Made by a program: the position numbers and the translations under genes | Shown here: piece by piece, positions 42,112-51,322 of the stretch | How positions within the stretch are numbered: the stretch's first letter is position 1 | Layout of the letters: the number at the start of each line of letters is the position of its first letter | The notes under the pieces: model-generated | What the model was told of the DNA's origin: nothing | Seen by the model: the letters and a program-made list of their open reading frames with translations, nothing else | Database searches by the model: none | Assembly (NCBI RefSeq): GCF_013409505.1 | Contig: NZ_JACCBN010000001.1 | Location: 3,720,001-3,784,000, forward strand | Length of the DNA stretch: 64,000 bases | Reading direction: 5' to 3' | Source: Actinomycetospora corticicola | GTDB lineage: Bacteria > Actinomycetota > Actinomycetes > Mycobacteriales > Pseudonocardiaceae

Positions 42112-42522
42112 TCAGGCCTGGAGCTGGGAGAGCAGGCCCGCCATGTCGGTGGCGCCCCAGCGCTCGACGATCTGACCGTTCTCGAAGCGGCCGAGCTGCA
42201 GCCCGCGCACCTCGATCCGGCGGCCGGTGGCGGCCAGACCCTCGAACTCGCCCTGGTGGGTTCCGGTCAGGGTGTAGGCGAACGCGACCGTGTCGTCGTC
42301 GGCCACCATCCGCTGCGGGGTGATCGTGAAGTCGGGGAACGCGCCGACCAGGTAGTGGAAGAACCGGCGGTACCCCTCGCGGCCCTGCTCCTGGAACGGC
42401 GCCGGGTCGTGGTCGACCGCGTCCGGCGCGAACATGATGTCCACCCCGGCGTCGACGTCCCCGGCGTTGAGGCGCTCGGCGGCCTTCTCCTGCGTAGCGA
42501 TGTTGTCGTCCCGGGTGCTCAC
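42112..42522 (-). CDS. SnoaL-like/ester cyclase family protein
   Basis: 136 residues with an NTF2-like alpha+beta cone: an N-terminal helix (EKAAERLNAGDVDAGVDIMF), DAVDHDPAP, GYRRFFHYLVGAFPDFTITP, VAFAYTLTGTHQGEF and RFENGQIVERWGATD, typical of the SnoaL-like polyketide cyclase / ester cyclase group. AGGAGG lies 6 bases upstream of GTG 42522, setting the start. These proteins catalyse aldol, dehydration or hydrolysis steps or bind small hydrophobic ligands. No pathway partner is evident. Confidence 0.8.
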   Translation of the reverse strand: MSTRDDNIATQEKAAERLNAGDVDAGVDIMFAPDAVDHDPAPFQEQGREGYRRFFHYLVGAFPDFTITPQRMVADDDTVAFAYTLTGTHQGEFEGLAATGRRIEVRGLQLGRFENGQIVERWGATDMAGLLSQLQA

Positions 42523-42590
42523 GGGTGTCCTCCTGGATGGGGATGGATCCGGCCGCCGCACCGCAGGTGTCACCCGCGGCGCGGACCCGG

Positions 42591-42860
42591 TCAGGCTGCG
42601 GGCTTGAGCAGGACCTTGGTCCAGCCCTCCAGGCGGTCGTCGAAGCTCCGGTAGGCGTCGGGCGCCTCGGCCAGCGACAGCTCGTGGCTCACGATGAACC
42701 CGGCCTCCAGGCCGGTGCGGCCCTCGTACATGTGCAGGTCCGACCCGCAGATGTTGGTCGTGGTGATGCGCACGAGCACGTCGGTGGGGCGCTCGATCCC
42801 TGCATCGGGGACGTCCCGGACCGAGACCGACCTCGGACCGTCGTAGACCAACGCCTTCAT
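42591..42860 (-). pseudogene. fdhA: glutathione-independent formaldehyde dehydrogenase with a large in-frame internal deletion
   Basis: 89 codons remain of a normal ~390-400. Residues 1-57 (MKALVYDGPRSVSVRDVPDA, then RITTTNICGSDLHMYEGRTG) are the N-terminus of zinc-dependent FdhA-type dehydrogenases, including the first zinc Cys. Residues 58-89 (SHELSLAEAPDAYRSFDDRL, then GWTKVLLKPAA) are their extreme C-terminus. The whole NAD-binding domain and the GHE zinc/structural-zinc region are missing, and the two ends are joined in frame at FIVSHEL. The junction sits where both parts read H-E, suggesting recombination at a short match. A functional dehydrogenase is impossible. Confidence 0.75.
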
Positions 42861-43303
42861 GGAGCAGCTTCCCTACCTCGGGGCGGGGGCCTGCTCGACG
42901 TCCGTTGCTATGACGACGGCGTCAGGCCCCACAGGATCCGCGGGGTCTGGCGCGGGTTGAACGACGCCGACCTTGTCATCCATGTCCACGTCTGTCGACC
43001 CGAACGCACGACTCGAGCGGGCCCGGCACGCGGCCGGTGCACCCACGTGAGGGGCATGGGCCCGCTTCAGGGGACCGCGCATCCGATGTCACTCGTGGGC
43101 GCCCGAAACCGGCGGCCCGCGGCGGTCACCGGAGCAGCCTGTCAGCCGCGAGAGCCGCCGTCGTGAAGGCGCGCCGCGCCGACCGGGCAGATGCGGCGGG
43201 CATCAGGTCCTGGTCGGCCATGACCGCCATCTTCTCCGCTCGGCACCCGCTCGACCCACCCGAGCGATCGTCGCGCAGGCCCCGTGACCCTCGTAGGGCG
43301 ACG
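42861..43303. other. intergenic region with no recognised feature
   Basis: 443 bases between the formaldehyde dehydrogenase remnant and the acyl-CoA ligase stop. Short open frames occur on both strands but none has convincing codon use or similarity. Possibly decayed coding DNA. Confidence 0.35.
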
Positions 43304-44869
43304 TCAGCGCTGGTCGTCGCGACCGAAGCGCTCGCGCAGGGCCTTCTTGACCACCTTGCCCCCGGCATTGCGCGGCAGGGCGTCCACGTACCGGACGTGC
43401 CGGGGCCGCTTGTAGGCCGCGAGGTGCTCGCGGGCGAACGCCTCGACCTCGGCGTCGGTCGGCGCGTCATGCGGTGCGCGCGGGACGACGACCGCCAGCG
43501 GGGTCTCGCCCCACCTCGGGTCCGGGACGCCGATCAACGCCACCTCGGCGATCTTCGGGTGCGCGGCCAGCACGTTCTCCACCTCGGCGCAGTAGATGTT
43601 CTCGCCACCCGAGATGATCATGTCCTTGAGCCGGTCGACGACATACAGGTAGCCGTCCTCGTCCTCGCGCACCAGGTCGCCCGAGTGGAACCAGGCGCCG
43701 CGGAACGCCTCCGCGGTCTCGTCGGGCTTGTTCCAGTACCCGGTCATCACCATGGGGCTGCGGTACACGATCTCCCCGACCGCGCCGCGCGGGACGTCGT
43801 TCATCTCGTCGTCGACCACGCGGACCTCGACGCCGACCATGGGGGTCCCGATCGAGCCGATCTTGCGGATCGAGTCCTCCCCGCGCAGGTAGGTGGTGAC
43901 CGGGCTGCACTCGGTCTGCCCGAAGGCCGTGCAGACCTCGGCCTGCGGGAAGGATTCGATCATCGTCCGCAGCAGCGTGTCCGACGCCGGCGCGGCGCCC
44001 CAGGAGATACGGCGCAGCCGGGAGAGGTCGAAGGTGGCGAGGTCGGGCAGCGCGCAGACCGCCTGCCACTGGGCCGGGACCATGAAGCACGACGTGACGC
44101 GCTCGTTCGCGAGGGTCGCGACGGTGGCGGCCGGGTCGAACCCGCCCGACGGCGGGATGACGGTCGTCCCCGCGGTGATCAATGCCGGCAGCATCCCCGA
44201 GAGCCCGGCGATGTGGAACAGCGGCGCCGCCGACATCCAGACGAGGTCGTCGCCCTCGCGCCCGAGGGTCGCCATCGAGCAGAAGGCGTGCAGGTAGAGG
44301 TTGCGGTGGGTCAGCACCGCTCCCTTCGGAGACCCCGTCGTCCCCGACGTGTACATGATGAAGGCCGCCGCCTCGTCCTCCACCGGCCGCTCGGTGGAGG
44401 TCCCGGTCGCCTCGGCGAGCACCGCGTCCAGGCCGGCCCCGAGGGTGAGCACGTCGACGACCTCGGGGGCGGCCCGGCGGGCGTCGTCGACGACCGGGAC
44501 GAACGCCTCGTCGCAGAGCACGACGCGGGCCCCGCTGTCGGCCAGCACGTAGGCGACCTCGTCGGCGACCATCCGGAAGTTCACCGGCACCGCGATCGCG
44601 CCGATCCGCAGCGCCGCGAGCCAGGCCTCGACGACGTCGGTGCTGTTGAGCCCCAGCACGGCCAACCGGTCCCCGGGGGCGACACCGCGGGAGGCCAACG
44701 CGTTGCCCAGCCGCGTCACGCGGTCGTCGACCTCGCGGTAGGACCGTCGGGACCGGACGTCGACGAAAGCCGTGCGGTCGGGTTCCAGGCGCGCGTCCCG
44801 GGCGACCAGATCGCTCATCGTCATCCCGCGCCCGGTGATCGATCCGGCGGGCCCCACCGCTCCGGTCAT
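43304..44869 (-). CDS. AMP-dependent acyl-CoA synthetase/ligase
   Basis: 521-residue ANL-superfamily enzyme that activates a carboxylic acid with ATP to the acyl-AMP and then the CoA thioester. Motifs: P-loop-like YTSGTTGSPKGAV near 171-183, FGQTECSP near 316-323, WFHSGDLVREDEDGYLYVVDR near 393-413, and the catalytic Lys in NAGGKVVKKAL at the C-terminus. The N-terminal ~17 residues are variable, so MTMSDL near residue 16 is an alternative start; GAGGAG precedes ATG 44869. Medium- or long-chain or aromatic acid specificity cannot be told. Confidence 0.88.
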   Translation of the reverse strand: MTGAVGPAGSITGRGMTMSDLVARDARLEPDRTAFVDVRSRRSYREVDDRVTRLGNALASRGVAPGDRLAVLGLNSTDVVEAWLAALRIGAIAVPVNFRMVADEVAYVLADSGARVVLCDEAFVPVVDDARRAAPEVVDVLTLGAGLDAVLAEATGTSTERPVEDEAAAFIMYTSGTTGSPKGAVLTHRNLYLHAFCSMATLGREGDDLVWMSAAPLFHIAGLSGMLPALITAGTTVIPPSGGFDPAATVATLANERVTSCFMVPAQWQAVCALPDLATFDLSRLRRISWGAAPASDTLLRTMIESFPQAEVCTAFGQTECSPVTTYLRGEDSIRKIGSIGTPMVGVEVRVVDDEMNDVPRGAVGEIVYRSPMVMTGYWNKPDETAEAFRGAWFHSGDLVREDEDGYLYVVDRLKDMIISGGENIYCAEVENVLAAHPKIAEVALIGVPDPRWGETPLAVVVPRAPHDAPTDAEVEAFAREHLAAYKRPRHVRYVDALPRNAGGKVVKKALRERFGRDDQR

Positions 44870-45085
44870 CGGACTCCTCGTCGCCGTGCCGTCCCGCGAT
44901 CCGGCGCCATCCTCCTGCGCCACGGACCTCACTGACCAGACCTGGGTCGGCGTCAGGGCCGCACGAACCACGTCGCCGACCCTCACGTCGACGCGGAGGG
45001 GGCCGTCCTCCCGACCTACCCTCTCCCTCGACGGGGGACGGCGTCGGGCCGGCTCACCTCCGCAGCGCAAGGAGTCGACCGCGGT

Positions 45086-45901
45086 ATGGACGAGCGACCG
45101 ATCGCCGTGCTCGGAGCGACGGGACGAACGGGCTCACGCGTCGCCCGGGCCCTCACGGCCCGCGGCGCGCCTGTCCGGCCGCTGTCGCGGAACGGCACGG
45201 GGCGCGAGCGGGCCGACATGCGCGACCCGTCCTCCCTCACCCACGCGCTCGAGGGGTGCCGTGCCGTCTTCGTCGTGTGTCCCGGCTTCGCGCAGGACGA
45301 GGCCGAGATGATCGCCGCGGCCGCCCGCGCCGCCGCCGAGGTCGGGCTGGACCGCATCGTGCTCAGCTCGGTGATCCACCCCCACACCAGCACGATGGCC
45401 CACCACGTGCGCAAGGCCGACGGCGAGGAGGCCGTCCGCGACTGCGGCGTCCCGTGGACCGTCCTCCAGCCCGCGATGTTCGCCCAGTCGGTCACCGGCC
45501 TCTTCGCCCACCTGGGCGGCGACGAGCACGACGTCGTCATCGCCTGGGACCCGACCAGGAGGCTGTCGGCCCTCGACCTGACCGACCTCGCCGAGGTCGC
45601 CGCCACCTGCCTGCTCGACGACGGACACGAGTACGCGACCTACGAGCTCGCCGGTCCGGAAGCACTCTCCGCCACCACCATGGTCGAGCAGCTCGCGGCG
45701 GTGACGGGTCGGCCCTACCGCGTCCTGCCGGTCGAGCCGGGCGCGGTGGCTCCCCCCGGGATGGGTGAGGCCGAGAAGCGCGACTTCGCCGCCATGTGCC
45801 GGGAGTACGGCACCCACGGACTGCACGGCAACCCCCGGGTGCTCGAGATGCTCCTGGGACGACCGGCGACCACCTTCGCGGACGCCGTCACCCCCCGGTA
45901 G
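45086..45901 (+). CDS. NmrA-like NAD(P)-binding protein
   Basis: 271 residues. IAVLGATGRTGSRVARALTARG near 6-27 gives the GxxGxxG motif. DRIVLSSVIHPHTSTMAHHV and GVPWTVLQPAMFAQSVTGLF are typical of NmrA/HSCARG-type atypical SDRs, which reduce small molecules or sense NADP(H). The C-terminal substrate domain contains YELAGPEALSATTMVEQLAA. It is divergent from the acyl-CoA ligase gene and convergent with the CMD gene. Confidence 0.82.
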   Translation: MDERPIAVLGATGRTGSRVARALTARGAPVRPLSRNGTGRERADMRDPSSLTHALEGCRAVFVVCPGFAQDEAEMIAAAARAAAEVGLDRIVLSSVIHPHTSTMAHHVRKADGEEAVRDCGVPWTVLQPAMFAQSVTGLFAHLGGDEHDVVIAWDPTRRLSALDLTDLAEVAATCLLDDGHEYATYELAGPEALSATTMVEQLAAVTGRPYRVLPVEPGAVAPPGMGEAEKRDFAAMCREYGTHGLHGNPRVLEMLLGRPATTFADAVTPR

Positions 45902-45936
45902 CCCTCCTGGCATCGACGTCACGCCGACCGTGGACG

Positions 45937-46740
45937 TCAGTGCGACGCGAAGGCCTCCCGTGCCTCGGCGAGCGCGTTCAGGGCCGCGGGGAACCCGGCG
46001 TAGACCGCCATCTGTGTGATGACCTCGAGGACCTCCTCGCGGGTGCCGCCGACGGAGAGGCATCCGCCGATGTGGAGACGCAGCTGCGGGGCGGCGGTGC
46101 CGAGGGCCGTACACGCGGCGACGGTCACCAGCTCCCGCGTCCGCAGGTCGAGGCCGTCGCCCGCGTAGATGTCGCCGAACGCGAACTCGACGAGGTAGCG
46201 ACCCAGGTCCGGCGCGACGTCGCGCAGGCTCTCGACCACCCGGTGCCCGGCGTCGCCGTCGATCTCCGACAGCAGGCGCAGGCCCCGCTCGTACCGGCTC
46301 TCGTCCCCGGCGGGTCCGGGGTCGGCGGCGACGTCGACCTCGGTCCCCGCCTCGGAGAACACGGTCCGCGCGGCGCTCAACCCGTTGAGGGCGGCGGGGA
46401 AGCCGGCGTAGACGCTGACGTGCGCGATGGTCTCGGTGATCTCGCGCGGCGTGGCGCCGACCTCGAGGGCCCCGCGGATGTGGAAGTGCAGTTGGGCCGC
46501 GGCGTTCCCCAGCGCGGTCAGGGCCGCCACTGTCACCAGCTGCCGCTCCCGCCAGGTCAGACCGGGGCGGGCGTACACGTCGCCGTAGGCGAACTCGACG
46601 GTGTACCGCGCCACGTCGGGCGCCAGGTCGGCGAGGGACTCCACCACCGCCGGGTCGTGCCGGCCGCCGACCGCCCGCAGGATCTCCAGACCCCGCGCGT
46701 ACCGGTCCTGCGACGACGGTGAGGTCGCATCCTCGTCCAC
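45937..46740 (-). CDS. tandem carboxymuconolactone decarboxylase (CMD)-domain protein
   Basis: 267 residues made of two CMD-type helical domains (~15-130 and ~148-265). Each has the pattern R-E-L-V-T-V-A-A-x-T-A-L-G followed by H and VYAGFPAALN (LTWRERQLVTVAALTALGNA...HFHIRGALEVG and LDLRTRELVTVAACTALGTA...LHIGGCLSVG). The CxxC pair of AhpD-like peroxidases is absent, so it more resembles gamma-carboxymuconolactone decarboxylase-type proteins. The two halves clearly arose by duplication. Confidence 0.85.
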   Translation of the reverse strand: MDEDATSPSSQDRYARGLEILRAVGGRHDPAVVESLADLAPDVARYTVEFAYGDVYARPGLTWRERQLVTVAALTALGNAAAQLHFHIRGALEVGATPREITETIAHVSVYAGFPAALNGLSAARTVFSEAGTEVDVAADPGPAGDESRYERGLRLLSEIDGDAGHRVVESLRDVAPDLGRYLVEFAFGDIYAGDGLDLRTRELVTVAACTALGTAAPQLRLHIGGCLSVGGTREEVLEVITQMAVYAGFPAALNALAEAREAFASH

Positions 46741-46902
46741 GGCAGCCGCCTCTCCCCGAACGTCGGAGCATCGCCCCGGGACCTGCCGTCGTGACGGTCC
46801 GGGGCGAGCCTCCCACCGCTCGACGGGCCCCGCGCCGGGACGGTCCTCGGGCCCGGCGCCCGCACCCGCAGCCGGTCCCTCGACCTCGACGGCGTGGAGG
46901 CC

Positions 46903-48678
46903 TCAGTCGACGGACGCCTCCAGCCAGGCCTCCTCGAGACCCTCGCGCTCCGCGATCAGGGCCCGGAGCTCGGCGTCGAGATCGAGTAGACGGGTCGGGT
47001 CGTTGGCTGCGTCCGCGAGCAGCGTGTGCAGCTGCTTCTCCCGGGTGTCCAGCTTCTCGATCCGCCGCTCGATGCGCTGGATCTCCTTGCGGGCCGCGCG
47101 CTTGTCGGCCTCGGACGTCCCGGAAGTGGCCGACGAGGACGCCACCGTGCGCACCGCACCCGCCGTCTCGAGCTGCTGGTCCCGACGACGGAGGTACTCC
47201 TCGATGCCGCCGGGCAGGTCGGTGATCCTCCCGTCGCCGAACAGCGCCACGACCCGGTCGCACACCCGCTCGGTGAGGTAGCGGTCGTGGCTCACGACGA
47301 CGAGCGTGCCCGCCCAGCCGTCGAGGATGTCCTCGAGCTGCTGGAGGGTGTCCACGTCGAGGTCGTTCGTGGGCTCGTCGAGCATGAGCACGTTCGGCTC
47401 GGTCATCAGCAGCCGCACGAGCTGCAGCCGGCGTCGCTCGCCGCCGGAGAGGTCGGACACCGGCGTCCACTGCTGCGCGGCCGTGAACCCGAAGCGCTCG
47501 GCCAGCGCGGAGGCCGTGTGCTCCCGGCCCCCGATGAACACGCGCTCCGCGACGTCCTCCACGGCCTGCAGCACGCGGCGGTGCAACGGCAGGTCGGAGA
47601 GGTCCTGCGACAGGTGCGCCAGGCGCACCGTCGTGCCGAGGACGCGCGACCCGCCGTCGGGAACCCGCTCCCCGGCCAGGGTCTTGAGCAGCGTCGTCTT
47701 GCCCGAGCCGTTGATCCCGACGATGCCCACGCGGTCGCCCGGGCCGATGCGCCAGGTCTGCCGGTTCACGATCGTGCGCGGCGGGTCCGAGGGGACGGTG
47801 AGGGTGATGTCCTCGAGCTCGATGACGGTGCGCCCGAGGCGGTGGCGGGCCATCGTCACGAGCTCGACGGAGTTCCGCGGCTCGGGCACGTCGGCGATCA
47901 GCGCCTCGGCGGCCTCGATGCGGTACTTCGGCTTCGACGTCCGCGCGGGCGGGCCGCGCCGCAGCCAGGCCAGTTCCTTGCGCGCGAGGTTGCGGCGTCG
48001 CTGCTCGGCGGCGTCGGCGAGCCGGGTCCGCTCGGCGCGGGCGTAGATCCAGTCGTTGTAGCCGCCCTCGAACTGCTCGACGCGACCGTCCACGACCTCC
48101 CACGTGCGGGAGGCGACGGTGTCGAGGAACCAGCGGTCGTGCGTCACGACGACGAGCGCGGTCCGGCGGGCGAGCAGGTGCGCGGCCAGCCAGCGCACGC
48201 CCTCGACGTCGAGGTGGTTGGTCGGCTCGTCGAGCACGAGCAGGTCGAGGTCCTGCACGAGGGCTGCTGCGAGCGCGATCCGCTGCCGCTCGCCACCGGA
48301 CAGGCCCTCCACCGACGCGTCGAGGCCGCGGCCGCCGCCGGGGCGCAGGCCCTCGATGACGGTGCGGGACCGTGCGTCGGCGGCCCACTCGTGGTCGGGG
48401 ACCTCGCCGCCGAGCACCGAGGCCCGCACGGTCGCGCCGGTCGGCTGCGACTGCTGGGTCACCGACGCCATCCGCAGCCCGCGCACGGGGCTGACGCGCC
48501 CGTCGTCGGGAAGCTGCCGCCCGGCGAGGATCGAGATCAGCGTCGACTTACCGCCGCCGTTGCGGCCGACGACGCCGACCCGGTCGCCGGTCTCGACGCC
48601 GAGGGACACGCCGTCGAGCACGGGCTTCGGGCCGCCGAAGGAGATGGCGACGTTCTCGAGGTTGACGAGGTTGGGCAC
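46903..48678 (-). CDS. ABC-F family ATPase (Uup-like)
   Basis: 591 residues with two ABC ATPase domains and no membrane segments. Walker A GRNGGGKST near 38-46 and GINGSGKTT near 325-333; signature LSGGERQR near 125-132 and LSGGERRR near 410; Walker B with DEPTNHLD and DEPTNDLD. The last ~80 residues are a charged coiled-coil (KEIQRIERRIEKLDTREKQL) as in Uup, which binds DNA or ribosomes. ABC-F proteins act on the ribosome in translation or antibiotic protection. It lies 9 bases after ispE, the conserved actinobacterial order. Confidence 0.92.
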   Translation of the reverse strand: MPNLVNLENVAISFGGPKPVLDGVSLGVETGDRVGVVGRNGGGKSTLISILAGRQLPDDGRVSPVRGLRMASVTQQSQPTGATVRASVLGGEVPDHEWAADARSRTVIEGLRPGGGRGLDASVEGLSGGERQRIALAAALVQDLDLLVLDEPTNHLDVEGVRWLAAHLLARRTALVVVTHDRWFLDTVASRTWEVVDGRVEQFEGGYNDWIYARAERTRLADAAEQRRRNLARKELAWLRRGPPARTSKPKYRIEAAEALIADVPEPRNSVELVTMARHRLGRTVIELEDITLTVPSDPPRTIVNRQTWRIGPGDRVGIVGINGSGKTTLLKTLAGERVPDGGSRVLGTTVRLAHLSQDLSDLPLHRRVLQAVEDVAERVFIGGREHTASALAERFGFTAAQQWTPVSDLSGGERRRLQLVRLLMTEPNVLMLDEPTNDLDVDTLQQLEDILDGWAGTLVVVSHDRYLTERVCDRVVALFGDGRITDLPGGIEEYLRRRDQQLETAGAVRTVASSSATSGTSEADKRAARKEIQRIERRIEKLDTREKQLHTLLADAANDPTRLLDLDAELRALIAEREGLEEAWLEASVD

Positions 48679-48687
48679 AGCAGCCTT

Positions 48688-49725
48688 TCAGGCGTACATG
48701 TTCGGGCCGGGATCCGGCGCGGGCGGGCCACCGGGGCCACGGGGAGGACGGGCCGGGTCGCCGTCGGTCACGCGCGCGCCGGGCACCGGCCCGTGGGCGA
48801 CGCGCACCGTGCGGCACACCCCGGCCCCGGCGAGCTCGGCGGCGACGCGGACGGCGTCGGGACCGTCGGCGCACAGGAACACGCAGGTCGGCCCGGAGCC
48901 GGACACCACCCCGGCGAGCGCGCCGGCCGCCACGCCGGCGCGCAGCGTCCGCCGCAGCCCCGGGTCGAGGCTGACCGCCGCGGCCTGCAGGTCGTTCCCC
49001 AGCAGCAGCGCGAGCGAGCGGGCCTCACCGGATGCCACGGCCTCGAGCACCGGCTCGACGTCGCCGACGCGACGCACGGGGCTCTCCGCGGTGGCCGCGG
49101 CCCGCAGCCGGTCGAGCTCGCCGAACACCGTCGGGGTGGACAGCCCGTGGTCGGACAGCGCGACCACCCAGTGGAACGTGTGGCGGGACAGGACCGGCAC
49201 GAGGTTCTCACCGCGCCCGGTGCCGAGCGCGGTGCCGCCGTGCAGCGCGAACGCGACGTCGCTGCCGACCTGCGCCGCGACCTGCATCAGCGCCTCGCGC
49301 CCGAGGTCGAGGCGCCACAGCGTGGAGAGCGCGAGCAGGGTGCCGGCAGCGTCGGCGCTGCCTCCGGCCATGCCGCCCGCGACCGGGATGGACTTGCGGA
49401 TGCCGATCCGGACGTCGGGCTCGCGGTCCGCGACCTCGGCCAGCGCCACGGCCGCCTTCCACACCAGGTTCGACCCGTCGAGCGGCACGGCCGCGCGGTC
49501 GGCCTCGGAGACGTCCCCGAGCAGCTCCACGTCCGGCCCGTCGGCGTGGTCCGCGCCCCGCCGGGGGTGCGTCGACACGACCGAGATCTCGTCGAAGAGG
49601 TTCAACGCCTGGAACACGGTGACGAGGTCGTGGTAGCCGTCGGCGCGGAGGTCGCCCACCGCGAGGTGGAGGTTGATCTTGGCCGGGACACGCACGGTCA
49701 CCGGGGGCCCGACGGCGGAGAGCAC
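48688..49725 (-). CDS. ispE: 4-diphosphocytidyl-2-C-methyl-D-erythritol kinase
   Basis: 345-residue GHMP kinase that phosphorylates CDP-methylerythritol in the MEP route to isoprenoids. [30 protein letters not shown] near 11-40 contains the catalytic Lys and substrate motifs, [20 protein letters not shown] near 113-132 is the ATP-binding glycine loop, and [13 protein letters not shown] lies near 284-296. The C-terminal ~45 residues are Pro/Gly-rich and non-conserved. GTG 49725 fits the family N-terminus; longer frames are not conserved. Normally adjacent to ksgA, but here separated from it by about 4.7 kb. Confidence 0.93.
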   Translation of the reverse strand: MLSAVGPPVTVRVPAKINLHLAVGDLRADGYHDLVTVFQALNLFDEISVVSTHPRRGADHADGPDVELLGDVSEADRAAVPLDGSNLVWKAAVALAEVADREPDVRIGIRKSIPVAGGMAGGSADAAGTLLALSTLWRLDLGREALMQVAAQVGSDVAFALHGGTALGTGRGENLVPVLSRHTFHWVVALSDHGLSTPTVFGELDRLRAAATAESPVRRVGDVEPVLEAVASGEARSLALLLGNDLQAAAVSLDPGLRRTLRAGVAAGALAGVVSGSGPTCVFLCADGPDAVRVAAELAGAGVCRTVRVAHGPVPGARVTDGDPARPPRGPGGPPAPDPGPNMYA

Positions 49726-49915
49726 CCGTCCAGGGTACGGAAGCGCCCCCGGCGCCTCGTTCACGACCGCCCCACGCGGGGAACCTCTCGAAGCGGACAC
49801 ACGTTGGTCGGTCAACGAACGCGAGTTCCCCGAGGCAGTCCCCGAGGCGAGGAGCCATGGACCCCAGTCACAGTCCTGACACCACCGGTCCCGTCGACCA
49901 GGTGGTGGCCCCCCG

Positions 49916-51322
49916 ATGATCACGACGATCCTCGGCATCCTGCTCGGCGTGGTGGTGGTCGTCCTGATCACCGCCGCGACCGGGTACTTCGTGGCGCAGG
50001 AGTTCGGCTACATGGCCGTCGACCGCGCCCGCCTGCGCGCCCGCGCCGCGGAGGGCGACACCGGAGCCGTGCGGGCGCTGGACATCACGCGCCGCACCTC
50101 CTTCATGCTCTCCGGCGCCCAGCTCGGCATCACCGTCACCGGCCTGCTGGTCGGGTACGTCGCCGAGCCCCTCATCGGCGACGGGGTCGGTGAGCTGCTC
50201 GGCGTCGCCGGCGTCCCCACCGCGATCGGGGTGGCGATCGGCACGGTGTTCGCGCTCCTGCTGTCCACCGTGGTGCAGATGGTGTTCGGCGAGCTGTTCC
50301 CGAAGAACCTCGCGATCGCCCGCCCGGAGCCGGTGGCCCGCGCCCTCGCGCTGTCCACGAAGATCTACCTGGCGCTGTTCGGCTGGATCATCCGCCTCTT
50401 CGACGCCGCCTCGAACGCGCTGCTCAAGGCGCTGCGGATCGAGCCGGTGCACGACGTCGAGCACTCGGCCACGCCACGCGATCTCGAGGCGATCATCGAC
50501 GACTCGCGCGACTCGGGCGATCTGCGCCCCGAGCTCGCCGCACTGCTCGACCGCTCGGTCGACTTCTCCGAGCGCACCGCCCGCGCGGCGATGATCCCGC
50601 GGCCGCGGGTGTCGTGGGTGCGGGCCGAGGACACGGTCGCCGACCTCACCCGCGTGATGGTCGGCGGGCACTCCCGCTACCCCGTGCTCGGCACCGCCCC
50701 GGACACCGACGACGACGGGGCCGGCTCGGCCCCCGACCTCGTCGGCGTCGTGTGCCTGCGCGACGTGCTCGCCTGGACCGGCCCGACGACGGCGCCGGTC
50801 TCCGACCTCATGCGCGCCCCGGTGCTCGTGCCGTCCACGCTGCCGCTGCCCCAGGTGCTCGAGCAGCTGCGGGCCGAGGGCGAGGAGCTCGCCTGTGTGC
50901 TCGACGAGTACGGCGACCTCGCGGGCGTCATCACCGTCGAGGACGTGGCCGAGGAGCTCGTCGGCGAGATCACCGACGAGCACGACCCCGCGGGCACCGA
51001 CCGCACGCGCACCGCCGGCGACGGTTGGGTGGTCCCCGGCGACCGGCACGTCGACGAGGTGTCGCGCCTCATCGACGCCGAGCTGCCCGAGGGCGAGTAC
51101 CAGACGATCGCGGGCCTCGTCGTCGCCGAGCTGGCCCGCCTGCCCGAGCCGGGCGACACCGTCGTCCTGACGATCCCCGACGACGACCCGGACGAGCCCG
51201 ACCGCACGCTGCACGCCACCGTGCGTGCCGTGGACCGTCGGGTCCCGTCCGAGGTCGGACTCCGGTGGGCCCCGCTCACCGACCCGGCCGCCGTCCCCGC
51301 CGACCGGGAGGTCTCCCGATGA
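49916..51322 (+). CDS. CNNM/CorC-family transport-associated protein (DUF21-CBS-CorC)
   Basis: 468 residues with the HlyC/CorC layout: a DUF21 membrane domain with about four helices (residues 3-150, including [19 protein letters not shown] and [16 protein letters not shown]), a CBS pair (~215-340, [20 protein letters not shown] and [20 protein letters not shown]) and a C-terminal CorC_HlyC domain (~360-450, [20 protein letters not shown]). Members export or control Mg2+/Co2+. It is divergent from ispE and coupled by ATGA to a second CNNM gene, forming a typical two-gene pair. Confidence 0.9.
   Translation: MITTILGILLGVVVVVLITAATGYFVAQEFGYMAVDRARLRARAAEGDTGAVRALDITRRTSFMLSGAQLGITVTGLLVGYVAEPLIGDGVGELLGVAGVPTAIGVAIGTVFALLLSTVVQMVFGELFPKNLAIARPEPVARALALSTKIYLALFGWIIRLFDAASNALLKALRIEPVHDVEHSATPRDLEAIIDDSRDSGDLRPELAALLDRSVDFSERTARAAMIPRPRVSWVRAEDTVADLTRVMVGGHSRYPVLGTAPDTDDDGAGSAPDLVGVVCLRDVLAWTGPTTAPVSDLMRAPVLVPSTLPLPQVLEQLRAEGEELACVLDEYGDLAGVITVEDVAEELVGEITDEHDPAGTDRTRTAGDGWVVPGDRHVDEVSRLIDAELPEGEYQTIAGLVVAELARLPEPGDTVVLTIPDDDPDEPDRTLHATVRAVDRRVPSEVGLRWAPLTDPAAVPADREVSR

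Noticed and set aside
45134-48388. 1084-codon open frame on the minus strand
   Set aside because: It is Arg/Ala/Gly-rich antisense or out-of-frame reading of the NmrA, CMD and ABC-F genes, with no domain of its own.
47026-50193. 1055-codon open frame on the plus strand
   Set aside because: It runs antisense through the well-supported ABC-F and ispE genes; composition is typical of GC-rich shadow frames.
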